From contig MU832567.1 of NCBI GenBank assembly GCA_029204225.1, positions 1 to 64,000 on the forward strand: 64,000 bases of DNA. The letters run 5' to 3'. The DNA is from Diphasiastrum complanatum. Taxonomy: Eukaryota; Streptophyta; Lycopodiopsida; Lycopodiales; Lycopodiaceae. The stretch's first letter is position 1. Each line of letters opens with the position of its first letter. Shown piece after piece: positions 1-11,535 of this stretch. A program made the translations under genes and the position numbers. The notes below the pieces were generated by a model. That model did no database searches. It saw only the letters and a list, made by a program, of their open reading frames with translations, and was not told the origin of the DNA.

Positions 1-536
1 CTTGTTGTGAATTAATGTAGGAATCAGCATTCAAGTAAACTAAATAGACTAGAAGTGTGGCAAAAATCTTGCATATCCTCTAAGATTCTAGTTCTTCATG
101 TTCTTGGGATGTCCAAGAATCAAAATACTGGTTGGTTTCTTGGACTTCTAACATGCTGTAGATTAGTTCTTGTTTCTTGTTTTGTCAATTTATGCAAGTA
201 TAGTAGTGCTTAGGATATGATTTCAGCTCATTTTGCAGCAAAGTAGAAGTAGGAATCCATTGTTGTTCAACTGAGCAGTAACATACATCATTTGTTGAAT
301 ACATTGGCTTGCATTTTGGTTGATTATGCATGTGCATTCAGTTCAAGAGAGACCCATCCGGATGTCCTTTGACAGGCAGGACAAAATCACTACAACATTG
401 TCTCTTCTGCTTGATTTTGGGCTTTGAACAAGAACAAATAATTTAAGCAAGAGCCCACCGTCTCTGCTGATAGACAAAAGAAGAAAAAAACAAAGAGAAC
501 CAATTAACAGATTCTAAGACAGAGAATCTGTCAACA
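1..536 (+). mobile_element. LTR (partial), probable Ty3/gypsy type, plus orientation
   Basis: This stretch pairs as an imperfect inverted repeat with 1249-1794. It ends in TGTCAACA and is followed after two bases by a gypsy-type primer-binding site, so I read it as the 3' part of a long terminal repeat. The left end lies outside the window. The pairing is clear over about 1-430 (for example GACAGGCAGGACA on this arm and its complement near 1397-1410) and weaker from 430 to 536. It contains no coding frame of its own. Confidence 0.6.
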
Positions 537-538
537 TT

Positions 539-550
539 TGGCGCCGTTGC
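539..550 (+). promoter_or_regulatory. Primer-binding site of a gypsy-type retrotransposon
   Basis: TGGCGCCGTTGC sits two bases after the LTR end. Plant Ty3/gypsy elements such as the Athila group often carry TGGCGCCGTTGCCGGGG here, so the first 12 bases match the usual site and the following bases diverge. It indicates that the DNA to the right was once the internal region of such an element. No gag or pol frame follows; the internal region stops at the opposed LTR after about 710 bp. Confidence 0.6.
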
Positions 551-889
551 TGCTTGTACTAACACACATCATTTATCCCTATAGCTACAATAGTCAATGC
601 TCAGATCACTGCAACTGTTATCTGAATATTTTAAACGTTCTGAGTTCCTCCAGACCTTCTCATAACAGTTACCAAATGATTTTGCCAAACTATTCCGATC
701 ACCACCACACCTACATTTGAAATCGTGCTGACCACGCATCAACAATCTCATGACCTGTACCAGTCCTCATCAGATCTGAAACAACTCATCTAACTCTCAC
801 ACACACATCTCCTACATTTCTCTCAGACAGACCTACACGCTCCCTCCCAATAGAGCCACATTGTTTCACCCGTCCTTCATGCTCCCTTT

Positions 890-1248
890 TCGTTCGTTGA
901 AATCTTGACTGACGGGTTTCTTTGAAATCTCGAATGATGGATTTCGTTGAAATCTCGACCAACAGATTTCCTTAAAATCTCGACCGACGGATTTCGTTGA
1001 AATCTCGACCGACGGGTTTTCTTGAAATCTCAACCGACGGATTTCGTTGAAATCTCGACCGACAAGTTTTCTTGAAATCTTGACCGATGGATTTTGATCA
1101 AATCTCGACTGACGGGTTTTCGATCGAATCTGGACCGACGGGTTTTCCATCAAATTTCGATCGACAGGTTCCGATCAAATCTTGACCGACGAGTTTTTGA
1201 TCAAATCTCGACTGACAAATCTCGATTAAATATCGACCGACGGATTCT
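890..1248. repeat. 25-bp minisatellite, about 14 units
   Basis: Units of 25 bp run in tandem, with a consensus close to TTGAAATCTCGACCGACGG plus a variable TTTTC linker. Units drift towards the right end, where TTGATCAAATCTCGAC variants appear. Because 25 is not a multiple of 3, three units code a 25-residue repeat in any frame, which explains the repetitive open frames here; I do not regard them as genes. Most units contain ACCGAC, the core of the plant DRE/CRT element, possibly by chance. A second, shorter array of the same unit lies at 2398-2480. Confidence 0.85.
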
Positions 1249-1794
1249 GTTGACATTTTCAGAGCGTATACAATCTGTTTACTAGTTCTTCATTGTTTAC
1301 AAGAACTGTTTTCTGTCTGTTTAGAGGCTTGTTGGCATTTTTTGAATGTTAGCTTTTTTAGTTCAATGCCGAAACCAAGCAAAAGGGACTGATATTGATG
1401 TAGTAAATGTCCTGCCTGTCAGAGGACAATCCAAGGAAGTCACTCTTGAACTAATGCACATGCATAAACAACCACTCATATATGCCAAAATGTTCAACCA
1501 TAAAATCAGTGTGTAGATCCGTTGAACAAACAATGAAAGTCTACTTCTACTTTGCTGCAAAATGAACTAAAATCAGATCCTACACTACTTTACTTGCATA
1601 AATTGAAAAAACAAGAAACAAAAACTAATCTACAACATGTTAGAAGTCCAAGAATCAAGAAACTAATCAGTCTTTTGACTCTTGGACATCCCAAGAACAT
1701 CAATAACTAGAATGCTAGAGAATATGCAAGATTTATGCCACATTTCTAGCCTATTTAGTTTACTTGAATGCTGGCTCCTACATTAATCCACAAG
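1249..1794 (-). mobile_element. Opposed copy of the gypsy-type LTR
   Basis: The reverse complement of this stretch matches 1-536, ending in the same TGTCAACA. It may extend beyond 1794, but its partner is cut by the window start. Two LTRs of one family facing each other across 710 bp is not the layout of an intact retrotransposon, whose LTRs are direct repeats. An inversion, or insertion of one copy next to another in reverse orientation, is needed. Confidence 0.6.
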
Positions 1795-4700
1795 AAAACA
1801 TGAAATCTAATCCAGAACTAAGAAAGCTAGAAAACTAATCCACTCTAAATCCACAACCACACACAATATGAATGGAAGGGCATGATCATAGGGGCATCAC
1901 TCTAGAAAACCATCATGATCAAGGAGCTCAATGGATGCATCTATCTCATGGAGGCTCTTCTCATTTCAACATGGAGTTGATACAATACACAAAAAGCTCC
2001 TTTTCACAAAGAGGGAGTCTCTTAAATAAGCAAGAGAGCTCCTTAGGTGGCATCCTAGTGGAATTTCCACATTTCACAAATTACAAGTGGAATAATGCTC
2101 TGCACTAGAGGTCACCATCAAAAGGTGGCTCACTCTACTTTCTTTAAGAGGAGTCTACTTGCATTTATTACATTTGCCTAGAAATACTAGTTCCTACATG
2201 GTCATTCCATCTTTCGGGATTCACCATGAGGCTTACACAATTATGGCTTGTTATTACTAACTAGCATTTCTCGGCTCTCATACTTGGCTCTAAGTCTTCA
2301 TTCGTCTCGTCTTCTCAGAGACCTCCTCGGTCTAAGGTGAGAGGTGCTCTTGAGTTGCTCTGTCCGAGTATCTTGGGGATTCGTCATAATCAGCCAACAG
2401 ATGCCGATCAAATCTCGACCGACGGTTCTGATCAAATCTCGACCGACGGTTCTGGTTCCAATCTCGACCGAAGGAATTTCTCACCATCTCAACCTACCAA
2501 CTCCATGCCAGATCATAGAACTTTCAGAAGACACCTCTGATTGGCATTTCAACTGAACCACCATCTCCCCAAAGCCTTTGAGACTGAAAAAAAAAAGAAA
2601 AAAAAGGCATGAACACCAAAAAAATCTCAAAAATAAAACTCATACAATAAAAAGCCTTTTTCATACCGAGTCTCCACCTTTACTTCCTTCAATACCCTAA
2701 ATATCTAAAAAATACCCAAAATTCAAAAAAAAAAAAAACCAAAAATCCAAAAAAAATCCAAAAACACCAGAAACACATACCCAACACAAAAAAGACACAA
2801 TAGTACTCAATGAACAAATATATAGAACCTGAAATCCCAGAAGATTATCTCTACGAGATCAGGTCCCCTATAGATGAACAAATCAGATGTCATAGGTTCT
2901 ACTGAATGCGGGCCCAAATACACGAGCCATCCACAAACCCATTCAACGGATAAGAATCTGATAGAACCGAGTTTTCACGAGCACAAGCCCATTTTTATGG
3001 TGCTGAACTCTAATGTGTTGCAAGACCCACTGCAACTCATACTGGACGATGTCGCTCCGCTTCGGCATTGGAGTCTTTGATTGTCACTTGGAAAAGTGTA
3101 GATCCTCGTTTGCTTACATAAAACCAAGTGCTTATTGTTGCCAGTCTTTATCACAAAAACTGTTTATTACAAGTTGTCGCGATTGGATCAGATTGTCTTA
3201 TTGCTATAGGTGGTTGACATTCTCAAAATTGGAGAGCTCTCAGTAGCTTCACAACTTGCATGCTCGAGTGCTTTCCTCATGTCTCTTTGTTTTGTCACTT
3301 GTATTTGCCATGGATGGTTTCATCTTTGGTTTCTTGGCAGATTCTATCTTCTGGGAGGTCTGTATCCTCCATTTGCTTTTGGGTGTTTCCGTGGTTATTC
3401 TCTCAGTTAAAGTTCCAGTCTCAAGGAAAACCTTTGATCTGCAGGTTGCACAAACTTGATTATTAGTCTCAAGGGGATGGATTCATAAAAAATTGGTGGT
3501 AGGAACAGTTTTGGATGGACGGTTTGGTAACAGTAAGAAAACATGATGTAGACTTGGTGGTAGGGTGAAGGAACTGATAGTTCTACAGTTGCAGCCTTGG
3601 ACTTTTGCAATATCGAACTTTGACCACCACTTGCTGGGTGAGGAGCTTGCTTTATTTGCAGGTTCACGGTTGTCTTCATCTTTCTTTTTCTACAGCTCTT
3701 TCTTTTGATCCTTTACTTTTGGATCTCTTTGGGCTTCATAGGAGGGGATCCAACTATCATTGCTCCCGAGAGTCTCTTTTGATCAAGATTGATTTGGCTC
3801 ATCTGTTGCTTAAGTTTTTGTCCTTTCCTCCTCAGCTTCTTGGATATTTCTTTTTAGTTCTTCTAGCTGTTTCGCCTGCTTCTTAGGTCTTCGTTTGACT
3901 GATCAACCATTGTAGGTGTCAATTGGTCTTTGCAAGACACTTGCAATGATCTTTCAACTGCTTTGGTAGGACTATAACAAAACTAGGGATTTATCAGAAA
4001 AACAGTAAACTGATGATAAACAAATAGATGGAAGGTAGGGCAGAGGTGGTGACATTGGTAGATGGTGTGGACGATAGGCATGAGAATGGCGCAGAAGTAT
4101 GGCAATAGGTCGGTTGAAGAAAGAGACTGATGTTCCAATGCTTGTGTTTTTCTTTCTGAAGGATCTTCATCGTGACTGGGGTACTTCTTCTGATTGAGTC
4201 TTTTTGGATTACCCATCTGTCTTCTTTAGTCTTGTTTTTTTCATATTAGACTTGTGACCTTGGCTGTCGATCTTGCTGATGTTGTTGCTGGCAGCGCAAC
4301 TGCTCCAGTGGATCCAAGCAAATCCACTCTCTCTCCCCCCCCCCAAAAAAAAAAATTTGTTGGTGGGGATGTAATTGCTTGTAATTGTTCATGCTCAAGA
4401 TTGGAGCGGCATGTGAAACACGTAGCTGAAACACGTTGAACATGCAACTGGACTAAAGATTAAACAAATTTTAACTAAATTTGTTTCGATCTTACTTTAG
4501 TTGACTCGAAGATAAATATGACAATGAGATGTAGGAATTAACTCTGATTGTACATGGATTTCCGATATTTCTCAAAAATCCTAAACTAATGTACAAGGGA
4601 ATCTGAAGATGGATAGATGAATGAAAATGTGTTTTGGAGATGCTCTGCAGAAGACTCTCCTTGAGCAAAAATCAATCACACAAAATAGGTGACGAGAAAC

Positions 4701-5190
4701 AAGGAAATAAACAAACGTTACAGAGAGTGAGAACTGTATAGCACTTGTCGAACAAAACTTGCATTCATCAACATTGATAATGTACCTTGATAGTTGCAAT
4801 ATTTCAGTTGTTTTGATTTTATATAATCTATGCTTAGTATAGATCATTGTTTAAAATAATAACTTACTTTTTTTTTTTTAGATACAAGCCCAATGTTCGC
4901 AATGTGTGGTGCATGACTATGCAATGAAATTGAATACATAACCATTGGTTATTATTCACTGGATAGCAAACGCTCTATGTTGCACTACAACATCACCAAC
5001 CTGACTAGTTTAAAGAACTTGTTCTAATTTCCAATAGTAACAAAAAAAATCCGATGACAGGTTTTGTGGCTTGTCCTTATCAAAAGCCACAACAATTAAT
5101 AAATTATCTTATTGAAATTTTTTTACACCTAGTAGATTGAGTTTCAGATTTGTTTGGCGGTAGCGGCACTACAAACGCATGCGCTGTGTA
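1795..5190. other. No recognised gene; minor repeats
   Basis: I see no recognisable protein or RNA gene. The stretch holds A-rich DNA around 2585-2830, the short 25-bp array at 2398-2480, and a C-run/A-run junction near 4327-4352. Short open frames here lack family resemblance and overlap on both strands. Confidence 0.5.
2398..2480. repeat. Short second array of the 25-bp minisatellite
   Basis: Three copies of GATCAAATCTCGACCGACGG-like units (22-25 bp spacing) match the right half of the 890-1248 array. It suggests spread of this unit within a repeat family, or that both arrays belong to one degraded element. Confidence 0.7.
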
Positions 5191-5191
5191 A

Positions 5192-5530
5192 AAAGATAGG
5201 CATATTGCTACTATAGAATTAGATTCTAGCTTAGTAAAATTTGTAAAAATACGAATGAAATCTATCTTAGTTTTGTCAGATGAATTAACTGAGGTAGAAA
5301 AGTCTACAGATGACAAAGACTCTGTAATTCCACTACCGAAAGAACCACAACCTCCCGCTAGTGGGAAAGTGGGTGACACAAGAGACTTTGCAGATGTCCT
5401 AGTTCAAGATTATAATGTTGTCATTGTAGACGAAACTGTTGAAGAAGATGTCGTTGTCTCTATTAAGTCTCCTCCTGAAAAGCCCAAAGACGTCAATGAC
5501 CTTGATGATTTTTGGAAAGTATGTACATGA
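5192..5530 (+). CDS. Exon-like open frame, unknown acidic protein
   Basis: An open frame runs from just after a TAA at 5189 to a TGA at 5530; the first ATG is at 5255. The product is acidic and proline-containing (VIPLPKEPQPPASG, then VVIVDETVEEDVVV, then DVNDLDDFW). The frame reaches a good splice-donor match, AAA|GTATGT, at 5518/5519, and a polypyrimidine-AG lies near 5143-5148, so it could be an internal exon ending at 5518. The DNA on the right abruptly becomes extremely AT-rich. I do not recognise the family. It could be a captured host exon or a chance frame. Confidence 0.3.
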   Translation, partial: KDRHIATIELDSSLVKFVKIRMKSILVLSDELTEVEKSTDDKDSVIPLPKEPQPPASGKVGDTRDFADVLVQDYNVVIVDETVEEDVVVSIKSPPEKPKDVNDLDDFWKVCT

Positions 5531-6340
5531 CTATTTTCATCATTTTGAAAATTATATATGAATTTCAAACTTTTGTGACATGAAGTTTTTAAATTCATTT
5601 ATATTTTTTAATATTATTTGCTATCTAAAATATTTTCGAATATTTTAAAATTTATTTTCAATGTTAATCTTTTAATACAAATTCAATAAATGTTTGTTTT
5701 AATGAATGTTGTTTTGGAATGACAATACTATTTTAAATTTGTTCTAAAATAATGTTTTTCAAAAGTTAATAAATATTATTAAGATTAGTAATATTTTTTA
5801 TCTTTTAAAATATCAAAATTTATTAATGAAATTTCAAGCTCTTAATTATGATATTTAAAAAAAAAAGATTTTTAATTTTTTTAAAAAATATTTTCAAAAG
5901 TCATGTAGTATTTAAGTAACTTTTTGTAAAATTAGAGTTTGTGTGTTATAAAATCAAATTACATAAATTTTTTTAGATATGTGCAAATTATTATTCTAAA
6001 AAACTGAAATTTAAAAAAAAAAGAATTTATATTGCATTCATAAAATATTATTTCAAATAAAAAAAATTAATATTCCAGAATATTTGTTACATGATAATTT
6101 TTCAAATAAGTAAAATAATTTTTTTTGTTGATTTCAGTATTTTTATATTTAATGATTTTTTTTTTATCAATTAGTTTAAAATACGTGCAAAATTGAATAT
6201 GTTGTCAAAATTCAATATCTAACTTTTTTAGTATGATTTTAATTCTTAGTAAAAAATGATACATTTTTAACATGATAATATAAAATTTGCAAAGTATTTT
6301 GAATATAGGCATTTAATATTACGAAAAATGGGTCTTCTAT
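5531..6340. other. Very AT-rich non-coding stretch
   Basis: Long runs of A and T with AATATTTT-type motifs and almost no G/C. No open frame of note is present. Such DNA can act as a matrix-attachment region or an intron, but nothing here proves either. Confidence 0.5.
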
Positions 6341-7329
6341 CATTTCTCTTTTTTTTGGTCAGCATGTTAATAGTTATTGCAATCTTCCTTAAAGTTGTCA
6401 AAAAAGGTGATGATAATTTGGTTTTTCAACTTGCTTGAATTTCGATTACTTCTTTTGATTTCTTTTCATAAGACTTTAGAGTTTTTTTTTAGCTTTAATA
6501 TGATCCTATTTTCAAGTCATGTGGATTAGTATTGAAGAAGTTATAATCGTTCTTGTTTTCTGGGTTTTGTTAGTTTTCCTTCAAAAATTTCAAACTTGTT
6601 CTATTGCTAATTTGGCTTATCAAATCATTGCCAATCATTGATATGATTATATAGGCTAATAGAAGTTGCTCTTAGATTTTTAGAGATACTGCGTTTTTGT
6701 GATTTGGATCATTAATAAGAAATCTATGATCAGTTTAGTGAAGTTGGATCAAATTTGCCAGAATTATGAAATTTTCCTTTGAATTTCTTAATGAGAGAGA
6801 TGTAGTTCAAATTTTCAATTTTTGATAGTATCCATTTCACCATTGAATCCTATTTTCAATAGTGAAGCTATTGTAGCTCTCCCTTTGGCTCCAACTTTCC
6901 TAGTAAATTCTCTATCATCATTTGCCGCATTCACTCTTCTTCGTGAAGAACCCCTTCGAATGTTCAAATATCTCAACAATCATAGAGAAAGACTAGCTTC
7001 TCATGATTTTCTACTTCTAGTTGGCAATCGCACCTCAAGAAGCTAGATACTTACATCAAAGAACTCAAGACTAAAGTTGTAATTATCAAGAGTGACATGC
7101 CTTCTCACGTAGCTACTTCAGCTAAACTCCAACAGCTTGAAAATTAGGTAGAATAGTATCATACGGTTGTCCCAATCTTGGGTAGATGTACTTAAAGGTA
7201 ATACAGTTCCTCCACCTCTGCATTCACCTTCATTTATCTTAGCCACATTCATTGAGTGTCATCTGTGAGAGCACAAGGCCCTTCATATTCATGTCAAAGT
7301 TATTCTAAACCCCCAAAACGTTGTTGAAC

Positions 7330-8275
7330 ACACTAACAAGTTTTTGGCTGTGGATCTTCAACACCATAATATAGGTATTGAAATTGCATGGTGGCCTAAG
7401 AAGGACCCAAATACCCTATTTGAATTCAGATTTCTTGTGCTTATCTGGTGGCAATACTCGATCAAATATGAAACATTGGCATGCTCGACAAATGGTTGGT
7501 GATTGTTCCGAGAAAAGGCTATTGAAGTCTTTTCACGTGAATTATTTTACAAATGGTATTTCATTTGACAAACATCTACTATTGAAGAATATAGTATGCA
7601 CTTTGCTAAAATAGTTGAATGTGTTCAATTTCTAATTGAAAAAACTAATGTGATATGCTACATTCATGGACTTGAACCTCAATTACGAGCAATCATGAAA
7701 AGCAATCCATATCATGGCAGTTATTATCTACAACAAGTAATGAGTTGTGCTATAATCAGAAATAAGAAACTACAGGGCATTTTGACTATCCCTACTTATG
7801 ATGGTCAAAGCCATTCAATGAAAATAAGTGAATGACTGAGTTTCATGAACTATTACTTCTATTGTCATGCAAGTTCCAATTTCGATAAAGTCACTTTTGT
7901 GACATCGTATTTTATAGGATTTGTTGGATATTGGTGGCAACATGTTCAAAATTCCATGGAATGGAATTGGAGACATTTTAAAAGTGAATGTAGAAGAGTC
8001 TTTGATCAAGAAAAATTCATGAAATGGTGCTCTTTGATAGATATTCATTCAATAGCTTCTTACAATCAATCCACAAGGACACTAACGCTGCATTATTTGT
8101 TGAACGAGCCACATTATGTTCATTACTATCTGGATCAATTCCAATAGAAGCTCAAGACTACTATAGTCACATCCATGCCAATGGCATGTTCGCTAGATTA
8201 CTCAATCCAATTGGCTATCCATTGCGAAGAACTTCAAAAAGAAAAATGGGAATAGACAATGAAATCATTCAATGA
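7330..8275 (+). pseudogene. Decayed retrotransposon gag-like region
   Basis: Fragments in shifting plus-strand frames read like the retrotransposon gag (Retrotrans_gag) fold: TIEEYSMHFAKIVECVQFLI and GLEPQLRAIM at 7580-7700, then VTSYFIGFVGYWWQ and WRHFKSECRRVF at about 7890-8000. The pattern of a spaced WW/W followed by a basic-aromatic motif, and a later helix ending in a GL..QLR motif, is typical of Ty3/gypsy gag. Stops and frameshifts separate the pieces, and part of the order looks duplicated, so this may be remnants of two gag copies. No protease or reverse transcriptase follows, because CACTA-type DNA starts at about 8425. Confidence 0.4.
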
Positions 8276-8424
8276 TACAAGCCAACAATGTGCAACAACC
8301 AAAAGTACACCAACGAATTTTCATCCAGATGTCCAAGTTGAGGGTGATGCTTCAAGAGTTCAATTAGAAAAATCAGAAAAGTGAATGATTCAAGTAATGT
8401 CGATGATTCTTCATCAACATCATC

Positions 8425-8450
8425 CACTACAAGGGGACGGACGATTTCCA
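8425..8450 (+). mobile_element. Candidate CACTA terminal inverted repeat
   Basis: CACTACAAGGGGACGGACG begins at 8425. CACTACAAG is the classic start of En/Spm (CACTA) element ends, and the transposase remnant immediately to the right reads towards this end. I could not find the matching reverse-complement end (CTTGTAGTG) to the right, so the other terminus is lost or too diverged. Confidence 0.45.
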
Positions 8451-8689
8451 AGGCTTTTTTTGAGCATTTTTTTGAAAGATAGTTTCTAAAATGAGTCGCG
8501 GGGGGAGCGGAAACAAGTACACACATTTAATACAGATTATGTATCGTTAGAGGAAACATAAAGCGAGTAATCATAAAATAAACAAATGACATGTACCATT
8601 AATTGGCCCAAATATGTATTGTACCTTCATGGATTGAGGATGTTGGCCAACAAGTCCATCACGCATAGGGTGGAGTGTGCCCCTCATAA

Positions 8690-9634
8690 ACCATCTTTCG
8701 TAGATGTTGTGAGTGATGTGCTTGCAAATACGCGCCACAAACGGGGCACACATTGTAACCACTAGTTTGGAGCCCTACATTGAGACAAAACAACCAACTT
8801 AATCGTGAGTCCAATGTTTGAATTGAAAGAAAATTTGTGAATGCACATAAAATTTAATATAATACCATGAATCAAACCAATAGCAAGGATATCTCAACTG
8901 AACTTTCCCCATAGCCAGGAAAGTCGTGCATCATCCACATGAAGATCCCCTTTACCACAAAATCTCTTTGTCTCAGTGGTCTTGATATAATGCTCACTTG
9001 AATTCCTTGCCATATCTTTAGCTCATCTATCAAGGGAGCCATATACACGTCCATATTTTTTACCTTGTATTTTTCCAGGATAAGAAGGGCGAGCATTAGG
9101 TGCCCCTTCTTTATACTTAGCCAAGGGGGGATGTTGTAGTTTACAAAGACAACTGGCCAAGTGGACCATGATGTGGAGCGCAAACTGAATGGATTCACAC
9201 CATCCATGGCCAACCCCAAATGCAAATGGCAAGGCTCGTCCCTAAACTCATGCTAGGTAGCATCCACGTGCTTCCATGCTGGAGAATCGGCAGGGATTCT
9301 CATAGTATCGTCGGATGAACGATTGCTCGACTGCCATGTCATTAGCTCCGTGATGGAACTACACTTAAACATGTGGCGTATCCTGGGTATGATGGAAAAA
9401 TGTCTTACCACCTTGGCGGGTATGGTCAATCCTTGTAAATCTTGCCTGTAGCAGTGTTCCCCACAACGTGGACACATGCTTGCCTCCTCAAACTCATCTC
9501 GATATAAGATGCAATCATTGGGACATGCATGGATGCTCTTGTAATCCATGCCGACCGCGGATAGCATTTTCTTGGCTTCTTGTCGAGACGTCGCCATGGT
9601 GTTATTTGGGGGCAACATTTTCTTGAACAAACTG
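8690..9634 (-). pseudogene. CACTA (En/Spm) TNP2-like transposase, central part, broken
   Basis: Read on the minus strand from 9634, this carries the landmark series of TNP2-type transposases. First come HACPNDCILYRDE and CPRCG (zinc-finger-like cysteines) with IPAKVVRHFSIIPRIRHMF. Next are PADSPAWKHVD, LHLGLAMDGVNPF, STWPVVFVNYNIPPWL and MDVYMAPLIDELKIW. The series ends with MHDFPGYGES. A TAG near 9251 interrupts the frame where the family has Trp. After a gap, CPVCG at about 8720-8740 continues the next zinc-binding motif (normally CP.C), and coding resemblance ends soon after. The protein normally cuts and joins CACTA ends; this copy cannot. The exon joins the piece at 9746-10150 through a short intron. 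Confidence 0.85.
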
Positions 9635-9745
9635 TGACAAAATATAAATTTATGTAATTAGTTATATATAGTTTCTCACAACGCATGAATTAAAATAAAA
9701 CAAGATTAGAGCAATTTGTCTATAACACACATGAAACAAGCAAGC

Positions 9746-10150
9746 TTACCCAAACAACTTCGTGACGCTCGCATCTGACCACCCGTACTTAGTTTGCAAG
9801 TTCAAAAGTAGCATACAATGTCGCAACTTTGACATTTGTGCACCCTCGTACAAAGGAGTGGATGCCAACCCATGTATCATCTCTTTTTCCCTTGTCAATG
9901 TGGCCTCGAGTGGGCTTGTGAAGAATGCATGCATCATGTCATCCATGTCCCCCTCATTATCATGCGATGTGAATGGCACATCCTCGTGTGCTGTGTCTCC
10001 TCGGGACATATCTTTGTGCAAGTCCACGGGTGGTGTATGCGAGGAAAGTGGTGGCTCTCGTGCGCTTGCACGTCTGAATCTTGCGGATTGCATGGCAACA
10101 TCTGGTTGAATTCTTCGATAGTCATGTGAGTGTGAGTCATCGTCCTGCAC
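9746..10150 (-). pseudogene. CACTA TNP2-like transposase, upstream exon
   Basis: This frame lies just upstream of the HACPNDC exon. It ends in LLLNLQTKYGWSDASVTKLF, which matches the helix that precedes the central domain in TNP2-like proteins. The donor is GG|GTAAGC at about 9744 and the acceptor CACAG is near 9635, giving a roughly 110-bp intron with compatible phases. The N-terminal half is rich in His, Ser and acidic residues (MQDDDSHSHDY..). The start is uncertain: no promoter or further upstream exon is recognisable, although a small minus-strand frame at 10281-10472 could be another exon. Confidence 0.7.
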
Positions 10151-10499
10151 AATACAAGTGCAACAACAATCAAGAATAACATAATATTTCTCTAATCAGA
10201 AAGGGCGCCAAATAACATACATGGAAAAGGAACATGCAATCATGTTTTTTGGCAATACAAAGAGCTTTGCAAAGTAGAACTCACCAAAGAACCGACCTTT
10301 GTCCATAGAAATAATGACTCCCTCTCAATCTGACCATACATGCGAACATGTGATATAGTGGTACATCGCTCTCGTTGCAGTGCATACTTACATCATGCCA
10401 GGCCTTTGATCCTATATGTGATGGTCCTACCTCATTATCTGAAGATGACGAACGTGAATTCACCATTTGCATCGGTGTATCTTGGTAGTTGACAATGGA

Positions 10500-11530
10500 T
10501 GGAACACAAAATTAGAAATGATCAGCAATACATCAAACAAACTAGATAAATGCATTGAGACGAACAAAAGACATGTATGTAATAACTAAATTTGAGACTA
10601 GTGCAACTAGTCTCTCGAAATTAGCAATATAATTGCAATATCGGATTACGCCTAGATATGCGAAGCATGCCTATGTGCATAATTACATGGCTAGGCTCGC
10701 TCTTCAGTTCTCGCCAGTTTCTTTACTATACTATATTGTCGGCTTTTTTGATTTTCAAAAATAGGTCTGGACCGGTTTTCTATAAGAACCATCGGTTCCT
10801 ATATCTGGTTCCCAATATATACTATTTTTATGAAAATTAATAAAAAATCATTTCAAAAATGATTATTGCTAAAATAGACACTTGCTAAAAGCCATTAACA
10901 AATGTTAGGTTCTATACGGTGAATTGATACTTGGGTTATACCCCCCTCCTGTTAGATTTCTTATGCTCATTCTTAAAAATCGTTAAGTAATGAGCATCTT
11001 GAAAACAGAAGGCCGACAACATGATTTTGAACCTTCACGTTTTTCTTTTAAGTTTTTTTTTCCCATTTATGCCTTAAATGATTTAAGGCACCTTTGCTTT
11101 TGCCTTCTTCGCCCTTTTTCATGCCTTTACGAAAAATGCGACATACCGGCCAGAATGACTTAAAAACCATTTCTAGACCACCTTCGCCTTTTTTGCCTTT
11201 TTGCGAGAAAAGCGACACAAAACCCAAAATGCCATTTTAAGACACCTTCATTTTTTTTGTTGCCTTAAAACTAAGACACCTTCGGATTTTTCGCTATCTT
11301 AAAATCTAAGGGCGTCTTCAGGATCTACATACCTTCAGTCTAACAGACACCTTCGGGTTTTTTTTGGCTTTTTTGCATTTTTTTTCTCACATTGGCAAAC
11401 GGACGTCGCCAAACGTATCACCAGCCCTAAAAACAGCTGGACAACCAAATATCCAAAAGGCGGTGAAGCGGTTACCAACTTTTGTACATATGCAAAGACT
11501 GGCGTAAGTAGCCTTAAAGGATTGTAAGAT
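10500..11530. other. No gene; CCTTCG-rich degenerate repeat
   Basis: From about 11070 to 11370 the motif ACCTTCGgc / GCCTTTTTGCC recurs at irregular spacing. A similar ACCTTCGGCATTTGGAAG array appears at 17395-17520. I see no coding signal. At 10740-10830 there are GAACCGG/CCGGTT motifs also seen at 21150-21290, suggesting a shared non-autonomous repeat. Confidence 0.45.
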
Positions 11531-11535
11531 ATTTT
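11531..11535 (+). other. Target-site duplication ATTTT, left side of copia A
   Basis: ATTTT directly precedes the 5' LTR of element A. The same five bases, in the element's orientation, follow its 3' LTR at 24222-24226. Copia integrases make 5-bp duplications, so this ties the two distant LTRs to one insertion event. Confidence 0.75.

Noticed and set aside
890-1250. CRISPR array
   Set aside because: Regular 25-bp units without unique spacers, in a plant nuclear context; a minisatellite.
866-1285. Repetitive open frames over the 25-bp minisatellite
   Set aside because: Three 25-bp units give a 25-residue repeat in any open frame; there is no start context and no family resemblance.
10281-10472. 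Minus-strand frame as the N-terminal exon of the CACTA transposase
   Set aside because: It has a plausible GT after it, but none of the N-terminal motifs that I know from TNP2 proteins; left as a possibility only.
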